A DNA stretch of 64,000 nt, taken from positions 1-64,000 of the forward strand of contig DISD01000091.1 of the NCBI GenBank assembly GCA_002435715.1. The letters run 5' to 3'. The position numbers and the translations under genes were made by a program. The notes beneath the pieces are model-generated. The model saw only the letters and a program-made list of their open reading frames with translations, searched no databases and was not told the origin of the DNA. The DNA is from Rhodospirillaceae bacterium UBA6219 (GTDB taxonomy: Bacteria > Pseudomonadota > Alphaproteobacteria > Rhodospirillales > Magnetospirillaceae). This document shows positions 47,901-57,049 of the stretch, one piece after another (the first letter of the stretch is position 1; every line of letters starts with the position of its first letter).

Positions 47901-50900
47901 ACCACACCGTTGGGGGCGGTGTTGTAGCGCACCACGTCTTGGCCGCTGCCGCCATCAATGTAATCGTCGCCAGCGCCGCTGACCAGGTAGTCGCTGCCCT
48001 CGCCGCCATACAGGGTGTTGTTGCCGCCACCGCCGACCAAACGGTCAACGCCTTCGCCGCCATACAGAACCTCGGTACCGCTTCCACCGGTCAGGTCGTC
48101 GTTGCCGCTGCCGCCGACCAGGATCTCGATGCCCGAGAAAGTGGTGGTGCCATCGCCCCAGGTGACAGAGCCGGTATCGATGCCACCGATGACAGGGATG
48201 GTGACGGCGCTCAAATCCAGGGTGTCGGAACCGCTACCCCCGTCCACCGTGTCGTTGCCGGCGGTGGCATAGATGATGTCGTCACCGCCCCGGCCGTCGA
48301 TGATGTCGGCGCCGCTGGTCCCGGAAAGGGTGTCGACACCTTCGGTCCCCAGCAACACCTGGGATTGGAACACACCCAAGCCCAAATAATTGAGCGGGAA
48401 GCCCGTATTGTTCAGTTGGATCAATGCCTGGTCATAGCTGGTTCCAGTCCCCGCGCCCTTGGCGATCAGGAAGGCCTGGGAACCAAAGGTGAAATAACCG
48501 ATCTCGTCGTTACCCAGATTGGCGTAAATCGTCGTGATGGCTTCGTTCACGTCCTGGATGGCGTGCTCGATCAGCCCCACATAGCTGTACCCCGATGCCC
48601 CCGTCAGGGTCAGGGTGTCACTGCCGGTGCCGAAATCAGTGATGGTGTCAAAGGCGGTGATGTTGGATTCGGCGGCCGAATTCAGCACGAAGGAATCGTT
48701 GCCGGCTCCGCCCGTCAGGTAATCAGCGCCCTCACCGCCGACCAGGATGTCGTCACCCTGGCGACCCGACAAGGTGTCGTTGCCCCCCATGCCGTACAAG
48801 GTCGATCCCGCCTCAGCGGCATTCATGGTGTCCCCGTCATTGGTGCCGCGAACCACCTCGATGCTGAACAGGCGGTCGGTGCCCATGAAGTTGGCCGTGC
48901 CGAGTTCCAGATCGACCGAGATATAGGCGAAGGCCCCGAAATCCACCACATCGACGCCGTCGCCGCCATCGAAAGTGTTCCCCCCTGTATCTTGGGAGTA
49001 GAAGGTGTCGTCGCCGAACTCGCCATAAAACACCGAACCGCCGTCCTCGCTGGCATGGAAGGTGTCGTTGCCGGCATTGCCATGGAATTCGTCACCGGCC
49101 GCGTTGGCATACAGGGTGTCGTTGCCATCATTGCCCTGCACGACGATACCGCCGGTCAAGCTGCCGTGAAGCGTATCATCGAAAAGCGAGCCGCTGATTT
49201 CGTCAATGCCGGAAAGATAGCTGATGATGCTATTTACTGAATATCTGCCGGTAGCGAAGCTTGCATCAACGCTGGATGGGGCGGTTTCGAAATCCAAGAT
49301 ATCATAGCCATCGCCGCCATCGATGGTGTCGGCGCCGCCGCTGTAATAAATGATGTCGTCACCGCCCAAGGCGTTGATCACGTCATCGCCCGAGGTTCCC
49401 AGCAGGACGTCGTTCTCTTCGGAAGCGACCGCCGATGCCACAATGGTCCCGTAGCCGCTGTAACTGGGCGCTGCGGTCACGCCTTGCAGGCAGATCAGAG
49501 TGCCATCGAAGCCGGTGGTGCCGGTACCGGCGCCCTTGACATACAGATAGCCGTCGCCGCCATAGGTGAAGAAACCGATGGAATTGGCCGACATCGCCGA
49601 CTGGGCGTTGGCCAACGCCGCGTTCAGATCAGCCGGCGAGCCCACGGCCACCGCCGCGTTAAACGAATAACCGTCGGCCCCCCACAGATCGATGGTGTCC
49701 TGACCGGCGCCGAAATCGGTGATGGTGTCGTATTCGGAAACGGTGGAATTGGAGCTGGAATCATAGGTGAAGTGATCGGCGCCGCCCCCACCGGTCAGGA
49801 TGTCGGCACCCGCTTGGCCGGACAACCAGTTGGCGTTGTAATCGCCCACGATCATGTCGTTGTATCGCGAGCCGAACACCTGCTCGATCCCGCTGACATA
49901 GTCGTAAGCGCCGAAACCGTCATCCAAGACCTGGCCTTGGCTCAAATCCACCGAGATGGCGCCGGTCGCTTCCCAGAAAACGATGGCGTCGAAACCGGCA
50001 CCGCCGCTGATGGTGTCGAAACCGGCCCCAGCCTGGAAGCTTTCGTTGCCCTCGGCACCATAGAAGCTGTCGTTGAAGGCCGAACCGATGAACGACAAGA
50101 TACCGTGGGTGACGTCGTTGCCCGACCCGGGGCCACCGTTGACGTTACCCTGATATTGGTTGTTCGCCCCGTCCCAAGACATGTAGACCGAGACGCCGTT
50201 ACTGGAATTTTCATAGCTGGCGACCGTGGTGCCGTTACCGCCATCATAGAGCTGGTCGTCGCCCTTGCCGCCCTGCAGATAAAAGCGGCCATCCATCTGG
50301 TCGATGGACGATCCGTAAAGCGTGTCGTTGCCTTCGGTGCCGATGATCTCGGATATACCCTGATAGGTCTGGGTCCAGCTGTTGGTGCCGTCGAACAAGG
50401 TGGCGGTGCCGTCGCCACTGGCGCTGAGCGCCCCGGACATGGTCAAGCCGCCGGTGACGGCGTCAAACGTGGTCAGGGTCGAATAATGCACACTGGCCTT
50501 GCCGGTACCGATGAAAGTGTCGTTACCACCATCTCCGAAGAAATCGTCCCAGCCACCACCGCTAATCAAAGTTTCGGCAGCACTGTTATTGCTGGTGCCG
50601 GCGATCATTTCTTCCTTGACCGTGCCCACCAGCCCCTTGACCAGATAGGAATAGGGATCGGCGCCTTCAAACTGGCTTAAAAGCTTGGTGATGGTGCTGG
50701 TGGTATAGAAGTCGACCAGGACGATGTTGCCACCCCCCAGACTGTCGTCCATGTGGATGACAAGATCGTTGCCGCTACGGGTCACACCCTGGAAGTAGTA
50801 ATCGTTCTGCGGGATAGCGGACATTCCGGTGACGTCCAGGATGTCGCTGCCCGACGTATCGATCACCCGGATGTCGGCGGCGAAAGTTTCGCCTTGCACC

Positions 50901-53900
50901 TCGGAATCGACATCGATGTAGTAGATATCGTCGCCCGCCCCCCCCGAAGCCACATCGCCCGAGCCAAGGTTGAACAGATCGTTATAGGCGCTGCCGGTGA
51001 AGGTCTCGGCGACCATGACATCACCCACGGCCTGCAGATAATCGTCACTGCCCCAATTGACCACATTGGCGCCGCTCAGGTCGACGCCGACCACCTCGAT
51101 GGTGGTCTGGCCGCCGCTGCCGTCGATCTGCAATTGGGCGAATTGCGCGGCACTCAGGGTGACGATGGCGCCCTCGGCTCCTGATTTCAGCTTTTCAAAG
51201 CTGTAAAGACTGGCCTGGCTGAGATCCACCCAACCTTCGGCCTGGATGGTGTCGGTGCCCGAACCGCCATTCAGTTCCTTTCCGGAATAGGCAGCACCGA
51301 TTCCGTGCTCGACGATCAGGGTGTCGTCACCACCCTGCATCATGACCATGTTCAGACCACCGCCAATGCGGGCGGTATTGTTGGCGTCGCCGAACTTCAA
51401 CTGCACCAGAAAGTCGCCGCTGTTCACGACGACCGACGCATCGGCGAAATCCAAGCTGAAATTCGAGACCTTGTAGGCCTCCCAGATGGTGTCGGTGCCG
51501 TCGTAGTCGGGGTCGGTCTCCAAACGCAGGTCTTCGACGAAGACGTTGCCATCACTTGCCGAGAACTTATAATCGGTGACATCGCCGTGATATTGCACGC
51601 TGCCGTCGTCAATCGCCGGGAAAATGTCATTCTGGGGCGTCGACATCGAGGTGACGTAATATTGATTGGTGTCACCATCGGTGTCGATATAGACATTCCC
51701 CGCCACCAGCGCCGCATATTGCTCGGGCGTCAGGGTCAGGTCGCCGGTCAGCAGCAGCACATCGATGCCGCTCAAATCGGCGGCGTCGATGGCCAAGGTG
51801 CCAGAAGCTTCCAACAGCAACGAGAAGCCGCCATCCTTGATCACCACCACGTCGTTGGCGACCAGCGCGGCGAATTGTTCTTCGCTGACCGTGACATCCC
51901 ACGACAGCACCAACGTATCCACCAGGGCGATTTCCGCCGGGGTCCAAGTCAAGGTGCCGGACACGTCGTTGACGGTCACTTCCATGCCGTACTTGTCCAA
52001 CATTACGTCGTTGGCGACCAAGGCATCGTATTGATCTGCACTGAACGTCGCGTTGTTGTCCAAAAGGATCGTATCGACAAGACTGAAATCCAGGTCCATC
52101 ACGCTGAAATCGCCGCCCGCGCTCAGGGTGACGATACCATCCGAGGTGAAATGACCGGCGAAATCGGCGCTGATCGCCTGGAACACCGTCAGGTTGATGG
52201 CTGCGGAGCCGGTGAAGTGCAGGTCGGTGGCGCCCGCCGCCTTAAGACCTGACAGCTCGCCGGTCAAGACGGCGGCGGCATCAGAAACGGTCACCGTCGC
52301 ATCATTGGCTGTGGTGAAAGTCTTGCCCGCGAACTGAAGATAGCTGAGCTCAAGATCGCCGCTGGTCAGATGGAACGCGCTGATCCCCACATCGGACACC
52401 TCGCTCCAATACGTGCCGAGCGAAGCGCCGTCATGCAGACTGATCAGGGCGGAATTCAAGATCAGCTTGTCGGCCAAGGACATGTCGGAATTGGACAAAT
52501 CGGGGTTGGCCCCGACATCCACCGCCACCAAGGCCCCGGTTTCTCGGGTCAAGCTATCGGGGGTCAACAGGTGGACCACCGCTTCGTATTGCCCCAACGT
52601 CATGATCACGTCGCCGGTGACGTGCATGGTGTCGTAATTGTAGCTTTGGGTAGAGGTGGCCAGATCCAGTCCGGTGATGTCCCCCGATACGGTCAGCGTC
52701 AGGGTGTTCCCGTTTTTGGCCAGATTGTCGGCACCGATGGCATCGAGCTGCTGGGCGGTCATGGTGGTGGCGCCGACAAAGCTCAGCGACGACACCATAC
52801 TCAAATCAGACGGATCGATCGCCAGAACGCCCTCGACGGCATCGACCACAACGGAATAACCATTGGACGTCACGGTCCCGCCATGGGCCACCAAGTCCTG
52901 AAACTTGGCGAGCGAGATGTTCACTTCACCCGTCACGTTCAGGTTGGCGACCTGGCTGAAATCGATGCCGCTGGCATTGAGATTGCCGGTCACATGATCC
53001 AGGGACAGCTCGTATCCACCGACGGTCAGGCTGCCGTTATTGGATTTCAGGGCGACCAGGGCGGCAAAATCGAAGGTGGCGTCCCCGGACAGGGTCACGG
53101 ACGTCAGTCGGCTGAAATAATCGCCCCCCAGGGTGACCACGCCGGACACCCCGACCACGCTTAACCCCTGACCGTAATTCAAGATGTTGTTGGGGTCGGT
53201 CACCAGCGACAGCTGCGCCAAGCTGACCGTGGCCGGACCATCCAGGTAGAACACGGTGGCCGGCTGCAGATTGAGCGTGGTGACGTCAGATGTGATATGC
53301 GCCTTCAGCGGATATCCGTTGGTCTGAATATTGGCCGCCCCCAGCGTATTGATCTGCTGGGCCGTCATTTCACCATAAGAACCGTCGATGCTGACCTGCT
53401 TGAAACCGCTCAGCCCGGCGGCGCTGGTGCCGTTCAGCGACAAGGTGATGGTGGCGGTGCTGTTGCCGGTATAGGTGATGGTGGTGCCGGTGATCTGCGC
53501 CACACTCATGGTGCCGCTGCCACTGGACAGGGTGAAGGACGTGACCCCGGCGGATTTCAGGGCGGTGATGTGGGCGGCCACGTCGGTGGCGCTGGTCAAA
53601 TTGATGTTTCCCACCCCATCGATCGGGGCCGGGTTGATGACATCGGCGATGGAACCACCGGAACTGGCGGCAGCTTGCGCGTTGCTGGCGGCGGTGGAAA
53701 CATCCGACAGGAAATTGGCATAGGGGGCGGTACCGCCGGCGGCGGTGACCACCGTGGTCAAGGTCGCCGTGTTGGTCAAAAAGTCGCTGCTGGTGCTGCT
53801 GGAATTGGTCATGGCGGTGCTCAGCGCCGTCATCACCTGTTCCTGGGTCAGCCCCAGACCGTTCTTCATGGCGTTGATGGTCGCCACCACCTGGATGCCG

Positions 53901-56287
53901 GCGGCGTAAATCTCGGTCGAAGTGGTGGGATCGGTGGTGGTCAGCGAGGCCGAGGCCGGCAAGCCCAGCAATTGCTTGACCTTGGCCTCGCCCACTTCCG
54001 CCACCAAAGTGGTCAGAGGCGACACCACGGTGGAGCCGGCCGGCGCCTTCATGGTGAAATTGATGGTTTGACCGGTCACCGTGTCGGTACCGCCGGGCAA
54101 GGCGATGATGGCGTAACTTCCCGCACCGCCGATGGTGTAGTAGCCGTTGCCGTCGGTGACATCGACCGGTTCGCTGCCCGACTGGTACACACCGTCGCCG
54201 TTGATATCCAGGAACACCTGGGCCCCGGACACCGGTCCGTCCACCAGACGCCCGGAAGTGGTGGTCGGGGTGGTGGGGGTGGTGGTCCCACCGCCGGTTC
54301 CGGTTCCGGTTCCGGTGTCGTTGCCGGTGTTGATGGTCGAGGTGGGGGTCGTGGTGGTGGTGCCGGTGGTGGTGCCCGTCGTCCCGGTGGTGGTGCCGCC
54401 ACTGATCACTTGGTTGACCGGATCGGTGCCGCCCGATGTGGTTTCCTGCACCACCGTCTTGGCGGTATCGGCAGACGATGTCGAGCCAGAGGACGACGAG
54501 CCGGACGAGCCGGACCCAGTGGGGGTGGTGGTACCCGTCGAAGACGTGCCCGAGCTTGTAACACCGCTGCTTTGGCTGGCCGCCGTCTGGTTGACGGACG
54601 AATTGGATGCTTGGCTTTGTTGGACCACGGTCGAGATGGTGGTTACCGTGGACGGCGAGCTTCCCGATGTCGTCGGAGTCGACGAATACCAGTTGAATGC
54701 GCCACTGTTCGAGGACGACGTCGTCGTTGTCGTTGTGGTGGTGGTCGTCGTCGTGGCGCCGGCATTCGCCGCGGTTTCTGTCGTGCCGGTCGTGCCAGAG
54801 GATCCCGTGGCGCCAGTGGCTCCCGTGGTGGCACCGGCGGTTCCTGCCGGGGCGGTGCCACCGGCAGCAGTGGCACCGGCGGCGGTTTCGGCCGCCCCTC
54901 CGCTGCCATTGGTTTCGCCAGCGCCCGAAGCAGCGGCGCCGGCAGCCGCATCAGAAGTACCGGCAGCACCGGCTCCGGCAGCCGCGCCATCCTGCTGAGC
55001 GCCGGTTCCGGCGTCATCCCCAGCCGTCTGCCCGGAAGCAGCCTGTCCGGCGTTTTCACCGGCCGCCGCCTGCTGCGCCCCCGCCTCGCCCTGGGCGGCC
55101 TCCCCGGTCGTGCCCCCGGTTTGCTGGGCGGTCTGCTGCTCGCTCGCCGCCGCGCCTTCCTGCTGCGGCGCCTGCTGTTGCTCGGTCGGCGTTTGCTGTT
55201 GCTGCTGCTGTTGATCCTGCGGCTGTTGCGCCGGGGGCACCACTTGCGAGCCGCTAGGGCTGTCGACCTGGATCGAGCTGCCCGCTTCCGGGCGCGTTTG
55301 GATCTGTTGCACCGGGGCCGGCTGGTTGCTGCCCGGAGTAGTGTTCCATTCCAAGGAATTGTTGGTGGGCGGCACCGGCAGACTGGCAATGGCGCCACCA
55401 AAGGTCGCGGCGATGTCGCCCGGCGGCACGAAGACCGGCGCTGGCGGCGGACTGAACGACGACGACACCGTCAGCACGGTGTTGGGCTGGCTCAGCACCT
55501 GGGTGCCGCCGGCATTGCTGACCACGATCTGGCCCGTACCGCCACCGACATCACCGACCAGGGCGACACTGGTCTGGCCGTTCTCGCCCACCTGGCCGGC
55601 CACCGTGGTGCCGCGAACGCCGATAGTCATCACCGGGGTACGCACTTGCATGGCGTCGGGGGCAGCGTGGGAAATCTGACCCGAGATGAAGCTGAAGCTG
55701 CCCTTCATCACCGACAAATTGGCATGACCATCCTTGGTGGCCGGATCATAGACCAATTCGTCCATGACCAAACGGCCATCGCCGCCCAAAGCAAAGGTGG
55801 AACGGTCGGCCAGCACGATACCGACGGCACCGCCATGGTTGGTTTCGATGATGTCACCCTGATAAATGGGGTCACCCGACTTCACCACCGACGTGGTGCC
55901 GTCGGCGTGGCGCACGGTGACGGTGCCCGAATACTTGTCGACGACACCGATCTGGATCAGACCCGCGCCCTCGGCCCCGCCTTCGGCTTGGGCGAACTGC
56001 CCCGGGGCCAACGGCCCGGCCAAGCGGGCCACCAGATCGGCCGGCAACATCTGGCCGTCAGCGGTGGCCAGGGAATGGGGGACGGAACCGTCGAAGAAGC
56101 CGGGAACGACGATATGCTGGCCGTTGGGCAGGACGATTTCCAGGTCGGAACCATGACGGAGGTAATCGGCGCCGCCCAGATCACAACCGGCGGGAAGGGT
56201 GACGACGGACGCCCCTTCGATCGGATGAACGACCTCCGCCTGTTGCTCGGCCGCAATGTGACCCTTGCCAGTTGCAGAAACGCTCAT
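44984..56287 (-). CDS. Giant FecR-domain / RTX surface protein (type I secreted, adhesin-like)
   Basis: A 3,767-residue protein (ATG at 56287, GGGGG site 8 nt upstream). Order: BapA-like prefix (about 20-90, with LPNGQHIVVPGFF); FecR-type domain (about 117-230, TVTVRHADGTTSVVKSGD to GVRGTTVAG); Gln-, Ala/Gly- and Thr-rich low-complexity region including a poly-Thr tract (about 280-640); a Cna-B/SdrD-like module (GAQVFLDINGDGVYQ); a long stretch of weak beta-rich repeats (DLSxVxxLxFxG type); then many RTX calcium-binding nonapeptide blocks (GGAGNDxxxGG) from about 1,700 on; and a VCA0849-type C-terminal secretion region (SSTDTLVSSLGTDTITDFTSSEG). It is likely exported by a type I system, not in the window, and held at the cell surface. 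Two 440-bp segments inside are near-identical. Confidence 0.9.
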   Translation of the reverse strand: MSVSATGKGHIAAEQQAEVVHPIEGASVVTLPAGCDLGGADYLRHGSDLEIVLPNGQHIVVPGFFDGSVPHSLATADGQMLPADLVARLAGPLAPGQFAQAEGGAEGAGLIQIGVVDKYSGTVTVRHADGTTSVVKSGDPIYQGDIIETNHGGAVGIVLADRSTFALGGDGRLVMDELVYDPATKDGHANLSVMKGSFSFISGQISHAAPDAMQVRTPVMTIGVRGTTVAGQVGENGQTSVALVGDVGGGTGQIVVSNAGGTQVLSQPNTVLTVSSSFSPPPAPVFVPPGDIAATFGGAIASLPVPPTNNSLEWNTTPGSNQPAPVQQIQTRPEAGSSIQVDSPSGSQVVPPAQQPQDQQQQQQQTPTEQQQAPQQEGAAASEQQTAQQTGGTTGEAAQGEAGAQQAAAGENAGQAASGQTAGDDAGTGAQQDGAAAGAGAAGTSDAAAGAAASGAGETNGSGGAAETAAGATAAGGTAPAGTAGATTGATGATGSSGTTGTTETAANAGATTTTTTTTTTTTSSSNSGAFNWYSSTPTTSGSSPSTVTTISTVVQQSQASNSSVNQTAASQSSGVTSSGTSSTGTTTPTGSGSSGSSSSGSTSSADTAKTVVQETTSGGTDPVNQVISGGTTTGTTGTTTGTTTTTPTSTINTGNDTGTGTGTGGGTTTPTTPTTTSGRLVDGPVSGAQVFLDINGDGVYQSGSEPVDVTDGNGYYTIGGAGSYAIIALPGGTDTVTGQTINFTMKAPAGSTVVSPLTTLVAEVGEAKVKQLLGLPASASLTTTDPTTSTEIYAAGIQVVATINAMKNGLGLTQEQVMTALSTAMTNSSSTSSDFLTNTATLTTVVTAAGGTAPYANFLSDVSTAASNAQAAASSGGSIADVINPAPIDGVGNINLTSATDVAAHITALKSAGVTSFTLSSGSGTMSVAQITGTTITYTGNSTATITLSLNGTSAAGLSGFKQVSIDGSYGEMTAQQINTLGAANIQTNGYPLKAHITSDVTTLNLQPATVFYLDGPATVSLAQLSLVTDPNNILNYGQGLSVVGVSGVVTLGGDYFSRLTSVTLSGDATFDFAALVALKSNNGSLTVGGYELSLDHVTGNLNASGIDFSQVANLNVTGEVNISLAKFQDLVAHGGTVTSNGYSVVVDAVEGVLAIDPSDLSMVSSLSFVGATTMTAQQLDAIGADNLAKNGNTLTLTVSGDITGLDLATSTQSYNYDTMHVTGDVIMTLGQYEAVVHLLTPDSLTRETGALVAVDVGANPDLSNSDMSLADKLILNSALISLHDGASLGTYWSEVSDVGISAFHLTSGDLELSYLQFAGKTFTTANDATVTVSDAAAVLTGELSGLKAAGATDLHFTGSAAINLTVFQAISADFAGHFTSDGIVTLSAGGDFSVMDLDFSLVDTILLDNNATFSADQYDALVANDVMLDKYGMEVTVNDVSGTLTWTPAEIALVDTLVLSWDVTVSEEQFAALVANDVVVIKDGGFSLLLEASGTLAIDAADLSGIDVLLLTGDLTLTPEQYAALVAGNVYIDTDGDTNQYYVTSMSTPQNDIFPAIDDGSVQYHGDVTDYKFSASDGNVFVEDLRLETDPDYDGTDTIWEAYKVSNFSLDFADASVVVNSGDFLVQLKFGDANNTARIGGGLNMVMMQGGDDTLIVEHGIGAAYSGKELNGGSGTDTIQAEGWVDLSQASLYSFEKLKSGAEGAIVTLSAAQFAQLQIDGSGGQTTIEVVGVDLSGANVVNWGSDDYLQAVGDVMVAETFTGSAYNDLFNLGSGDVASGGAGDDIYYIDVDSEVQGETFAADIRVIDTSGSDILDVTGMSAIPQNDYYFQGVTRSGNDLVIHMDDSLGGGNIVLVDFYTTSTITKLLSQFEGADPYSYLVKGLVGTVKEEMIAGTSNNSAAETLISGGGWDDFFGDGGNDTFIGTGKASVHYSTLTTFDAVTGGLTMSGALSASGDGTATLFDGTNSWTQTYQGISEIIGTEGNDTLYGSSIDQMDGRFYLQGGKGDDQLYDGGNGTTVASYENSSNGVSVYMSWDGANNQYQGNVNGGPGSGNDVTHGILSFIGSAFNDSFYGAEGNESFQAGAGFDTISGGAGFDAIVFWEATGAISVDLSQGQVLDDGFGAYDYVSGIEQVFGSRYNDMIVGDYNANWLSGQAGADILTGGGGADHFTYDSSSNSTVSEYDTITDFGAGQDTIDLWGADGYSFNAAVAVGSPADLNAALANAQSAMSANSIGFFTYGGDGYLYVKGAGTGTTGFDGTLICLQGVTAAPSYSGYGTIVASAVASEENDVLLGTSGDDVINALGGDDIIYYSGGADTIDGGDGYDILDFETAPSSVDASFATGRYSVNSIISYLSGIDEISGSLFDDTLHGSLTGGIVVQGNDGNDTLYANAAGDEFHGNAGNDTFHASEDGGSVFYGEFGDDTFYSQDTGGNTFDGGDGVDVVDFGAFAYISVDLELGTANFMGTDRLFSIEVVRGTNDGDTMNAAEAGSTLYGMGGNDTLSGRQGDDILVGGEGADYLTGGAGNDSFVLNSAAESNITAFDTITDFGTGSDTLTLTGASGYSYVGLIEHAIQDVNEAITTIYANLGNDEIGYFTFGSQAFLIAKGAGTGTSYDQALIQLNNTGFPLNYLGLGVFQSQVLLGTEGVDTLSGTSGADIIDGRGGDDIIYATAGNDTVDGGSGSDTLDLSAVTIPVIGGIDTGSVTWGDGTTTFSGIEILVGGSGNDDLTGGSGTEVLYGGEGVDRLVGGGGNNTLYGGEGSDYLVSGAGDDYIDGGSGQDVVRYNTAPNGVVVNLATSTAIGYGTDTLVSIEAVYGSTHSDQIIGSDQNDSLYGYLGEDVLEGGGGDDRLTGGESGDYLTGGAGNDSFVLNSAAESNISVFDSITDFGTGIDTLTLTGASGYSYVGLIEHALQDVNEAITTIYANLGNDEIGYFTFDSQAFLIAKGAGTGTSYDQALIQLNNTGFPLNYLGLGVFQSQVLLGTEGIDTLSGTSGADIIDGLDGDDTITGNGGDDTLLGGAGNDSITVGFGNDYVHGGEGDDLITANGGANTLYGGDGYDVITGGANNDFIDGGADDDTVTGGTGNDVVFGGDGYDTLHGNAGDDILWGEGGDDYLFGDNGVDTLIGGVGNDQLTGGADSDVFVFNSNLESGDVINDFTAGSGAGADVVKLNLQGSGVASDFGFNVVYDADPIMVSAASGDVIGSYAALVKVTTLVDDCSDLINAVQPVLSDITDGNRNLMFLVTDDWGNSALWYREYVNSEVPGYEYTLVTEFDGVTVDEFVASNFVDGSGTPFYDDFIGTSGDDTIYGGTGTDIIDGGDGNDTIYGLRGVDTLLGGAGDDVIIVTAAEAGSTLSGGAGVDSLTFIGEGDLAIADMTVSGFEAISFEDVDLQSSSINAVNISASLLLDNYAQVPDGFSLEKSFGPSPQLTISLTDQTDVVDLYDNMSLYGFQTLITDGTNATSGISATVMQDIFTQTIKGSDFADTVELATSLNSDQSLTINFGSGDDVLEVTGGSSKASVAIDGGAGSNDQIVVYGTASLGISGFESTITGVETIDLSAATTSDAIAHALIDGIGGSATVQVTLKLSDGDYGQVTYGVTNWDSNDSLNVIGSSTADTFVATMGGDTLTGGGGSDTLTGGAGADLFNFSSTDTLVSSLGTDTITDFTSSEGDKIALSTATFSGLTGTGSLIDSTNYFEENGSLQSSYGAGAGIVVVGAASGAGGVDVYYCEDLSNTSSNSYQIATLEANDTSTLSAADFTKVA
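47276..47720 (-). repeat. Internal adhesin repeat, copy 1
   Basis: It encodes a module containing DTLTLTGASGYSYVGLIEH, AFLIAKGAGTGTSYDQALIQL and the following RTX block. It is nearly identical to 48293-48737 at an offset of 1,017 bp (339 codons); about seven of some 145 residues differ by eye. Confidence 0.85.
48293..48737 (-). repeat. Internal adhesin repeat, copy 2
   Basis: Second copy of the module at 47276-47720. A more diverged relative (DTIDLWGADGYSFNAAV ... LYVKGAGTGTTGFDGTLICL) follows further upstream in the gene at about 49400-49830. Confidence 0.85.
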
Positions 56288-56567
56288 GCCGAAAACCCCC
56301 AACGAACCCCCGCCCTCGCCGCGACACGAGAACGCCTGAGCGGAACATTATGCCAAAGCGCGCACCTCAAAACCATCCGGTTAGCGCCCGATACATAAAA
56401 TACGATTCTCTTTTTGCATTGCAAAATAATACATGCCGCAACCGCACAATAAGAATCAGTATTGATTTATATATGATAGTAGTGAACTATGCATATAAAG
56501 GACCGGCTAGACTAATTCCGGCCAAAGCGAAAGAATGCAAGGCCCACATGGCCATTGGGGAGGTTCT
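56288..56567. promoter_or_regulatory. Divergent region between adhesin gene and sox operon
   Basis: An AT-rich 280-bp region (especially 56395-56520). It holds a perfect palindrome TTTTGCA-T-TGCAAAA at 56412-56426 and the repeat AATCA-GTAT-TGATT at about 56455-56468, candidates for regulator binding. Both the adhesin and soxX promoters should lie here; no firm consensus was assigned. Confidence 0.5.
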
Positions 56568-57017
56568 ATGCTTAAACCCATCTCCTGGGGCGCCGTCACG
56601 GTCGCCCTGGCGATGACCTGGGCTGCCCAGTCCCAGGCATTGCCGAAGAAACCCCCGGAACGGGGTTATTTCGATGTCTCGCGCATGGCGCCCTTGACCG
56701 ATCAAAAGGGGGATCCGGCCAACGGCCGCAAAGTCGCCGCCGGCAAGGGATTGTGCCTGTCCTGCCATACCATGCCCATTCCCGAGGAAGCGGACCATGG
56801 GGATGTCGGCCCCGATCTGGCCGGTGTCGGATCAAGGCTGCAACCGCCCGAGCTGCGCATGCGCATCGTCGATCCCAAGGTGCTGAATCCCGACACACCC
56901 ATGCCGTCCTTCTACAAGAAGGATTTGAACCGGGTGATGAAGAAATGGGAAGGCCAGACCGTGCTGACCGCGCAAGAGGTCGAGGACGTGGTCGCCTATC
57001 TCGGCACCCTGAAATAA
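56568..57017 (+). CDS. soxX: Sulfur oxidation c-type cytochrome SoxX
   Basis: A 149-residue periplasmic cytochrome with signal peptide (1-24), heme motif CLSCH (C63-H67) and a distal Met region PMPSFYKK. GGGGAGG precedes the ATG. SoxX with SoxA forms the SoxXA complex, which couples thiosulfate to the SoxY cysteine. It is the first gene of the sox operon. Confidence 0.94.
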   Translation: MLKPISWGAVTVALAMTWAAQSQALPKKPPERGYFDVSRMAPLTDQKGDPANGRKVAAGKGLCLSCHTMPIPEEADHGDVGPDLAGVGSRLQPPELRMRIVDPKVLNPDTPMPSFYKKDLNRVMKKWEGQTVLTAQEVEDVVAYLGTLK

Positions 57018-57049
57018 CCCCTTCGTTTCGACACCAGGAGAATTCACCC

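Noticed and set aside
46900..48200. Regularly spaced short repeats that might suggest a CRISPR array
   Set aside because: The repeats are in frame, vary in sequence and encode RTX nonapeptides; there are no unique spacers of constant length.
44801..49240. Plus-strand open frame of nearly 1,500 codons opposite the adhesin
   Set aside because: It is a mirror of the repetitive, G+C-rich RTX coding sequence on the minus strand. Its composition (VVAG/IVVIG-type repeats) has no domain and no ribosome-binding site.
53297..56398. Plus-strand open frame of about 1,000 codons opposite the adhesin N-terminus
   Set aside because: The Arg/Gly-rich translation reflects the complement of low-complexity Gln/Ala/Thr codons; the minus strand has the recognised domains.
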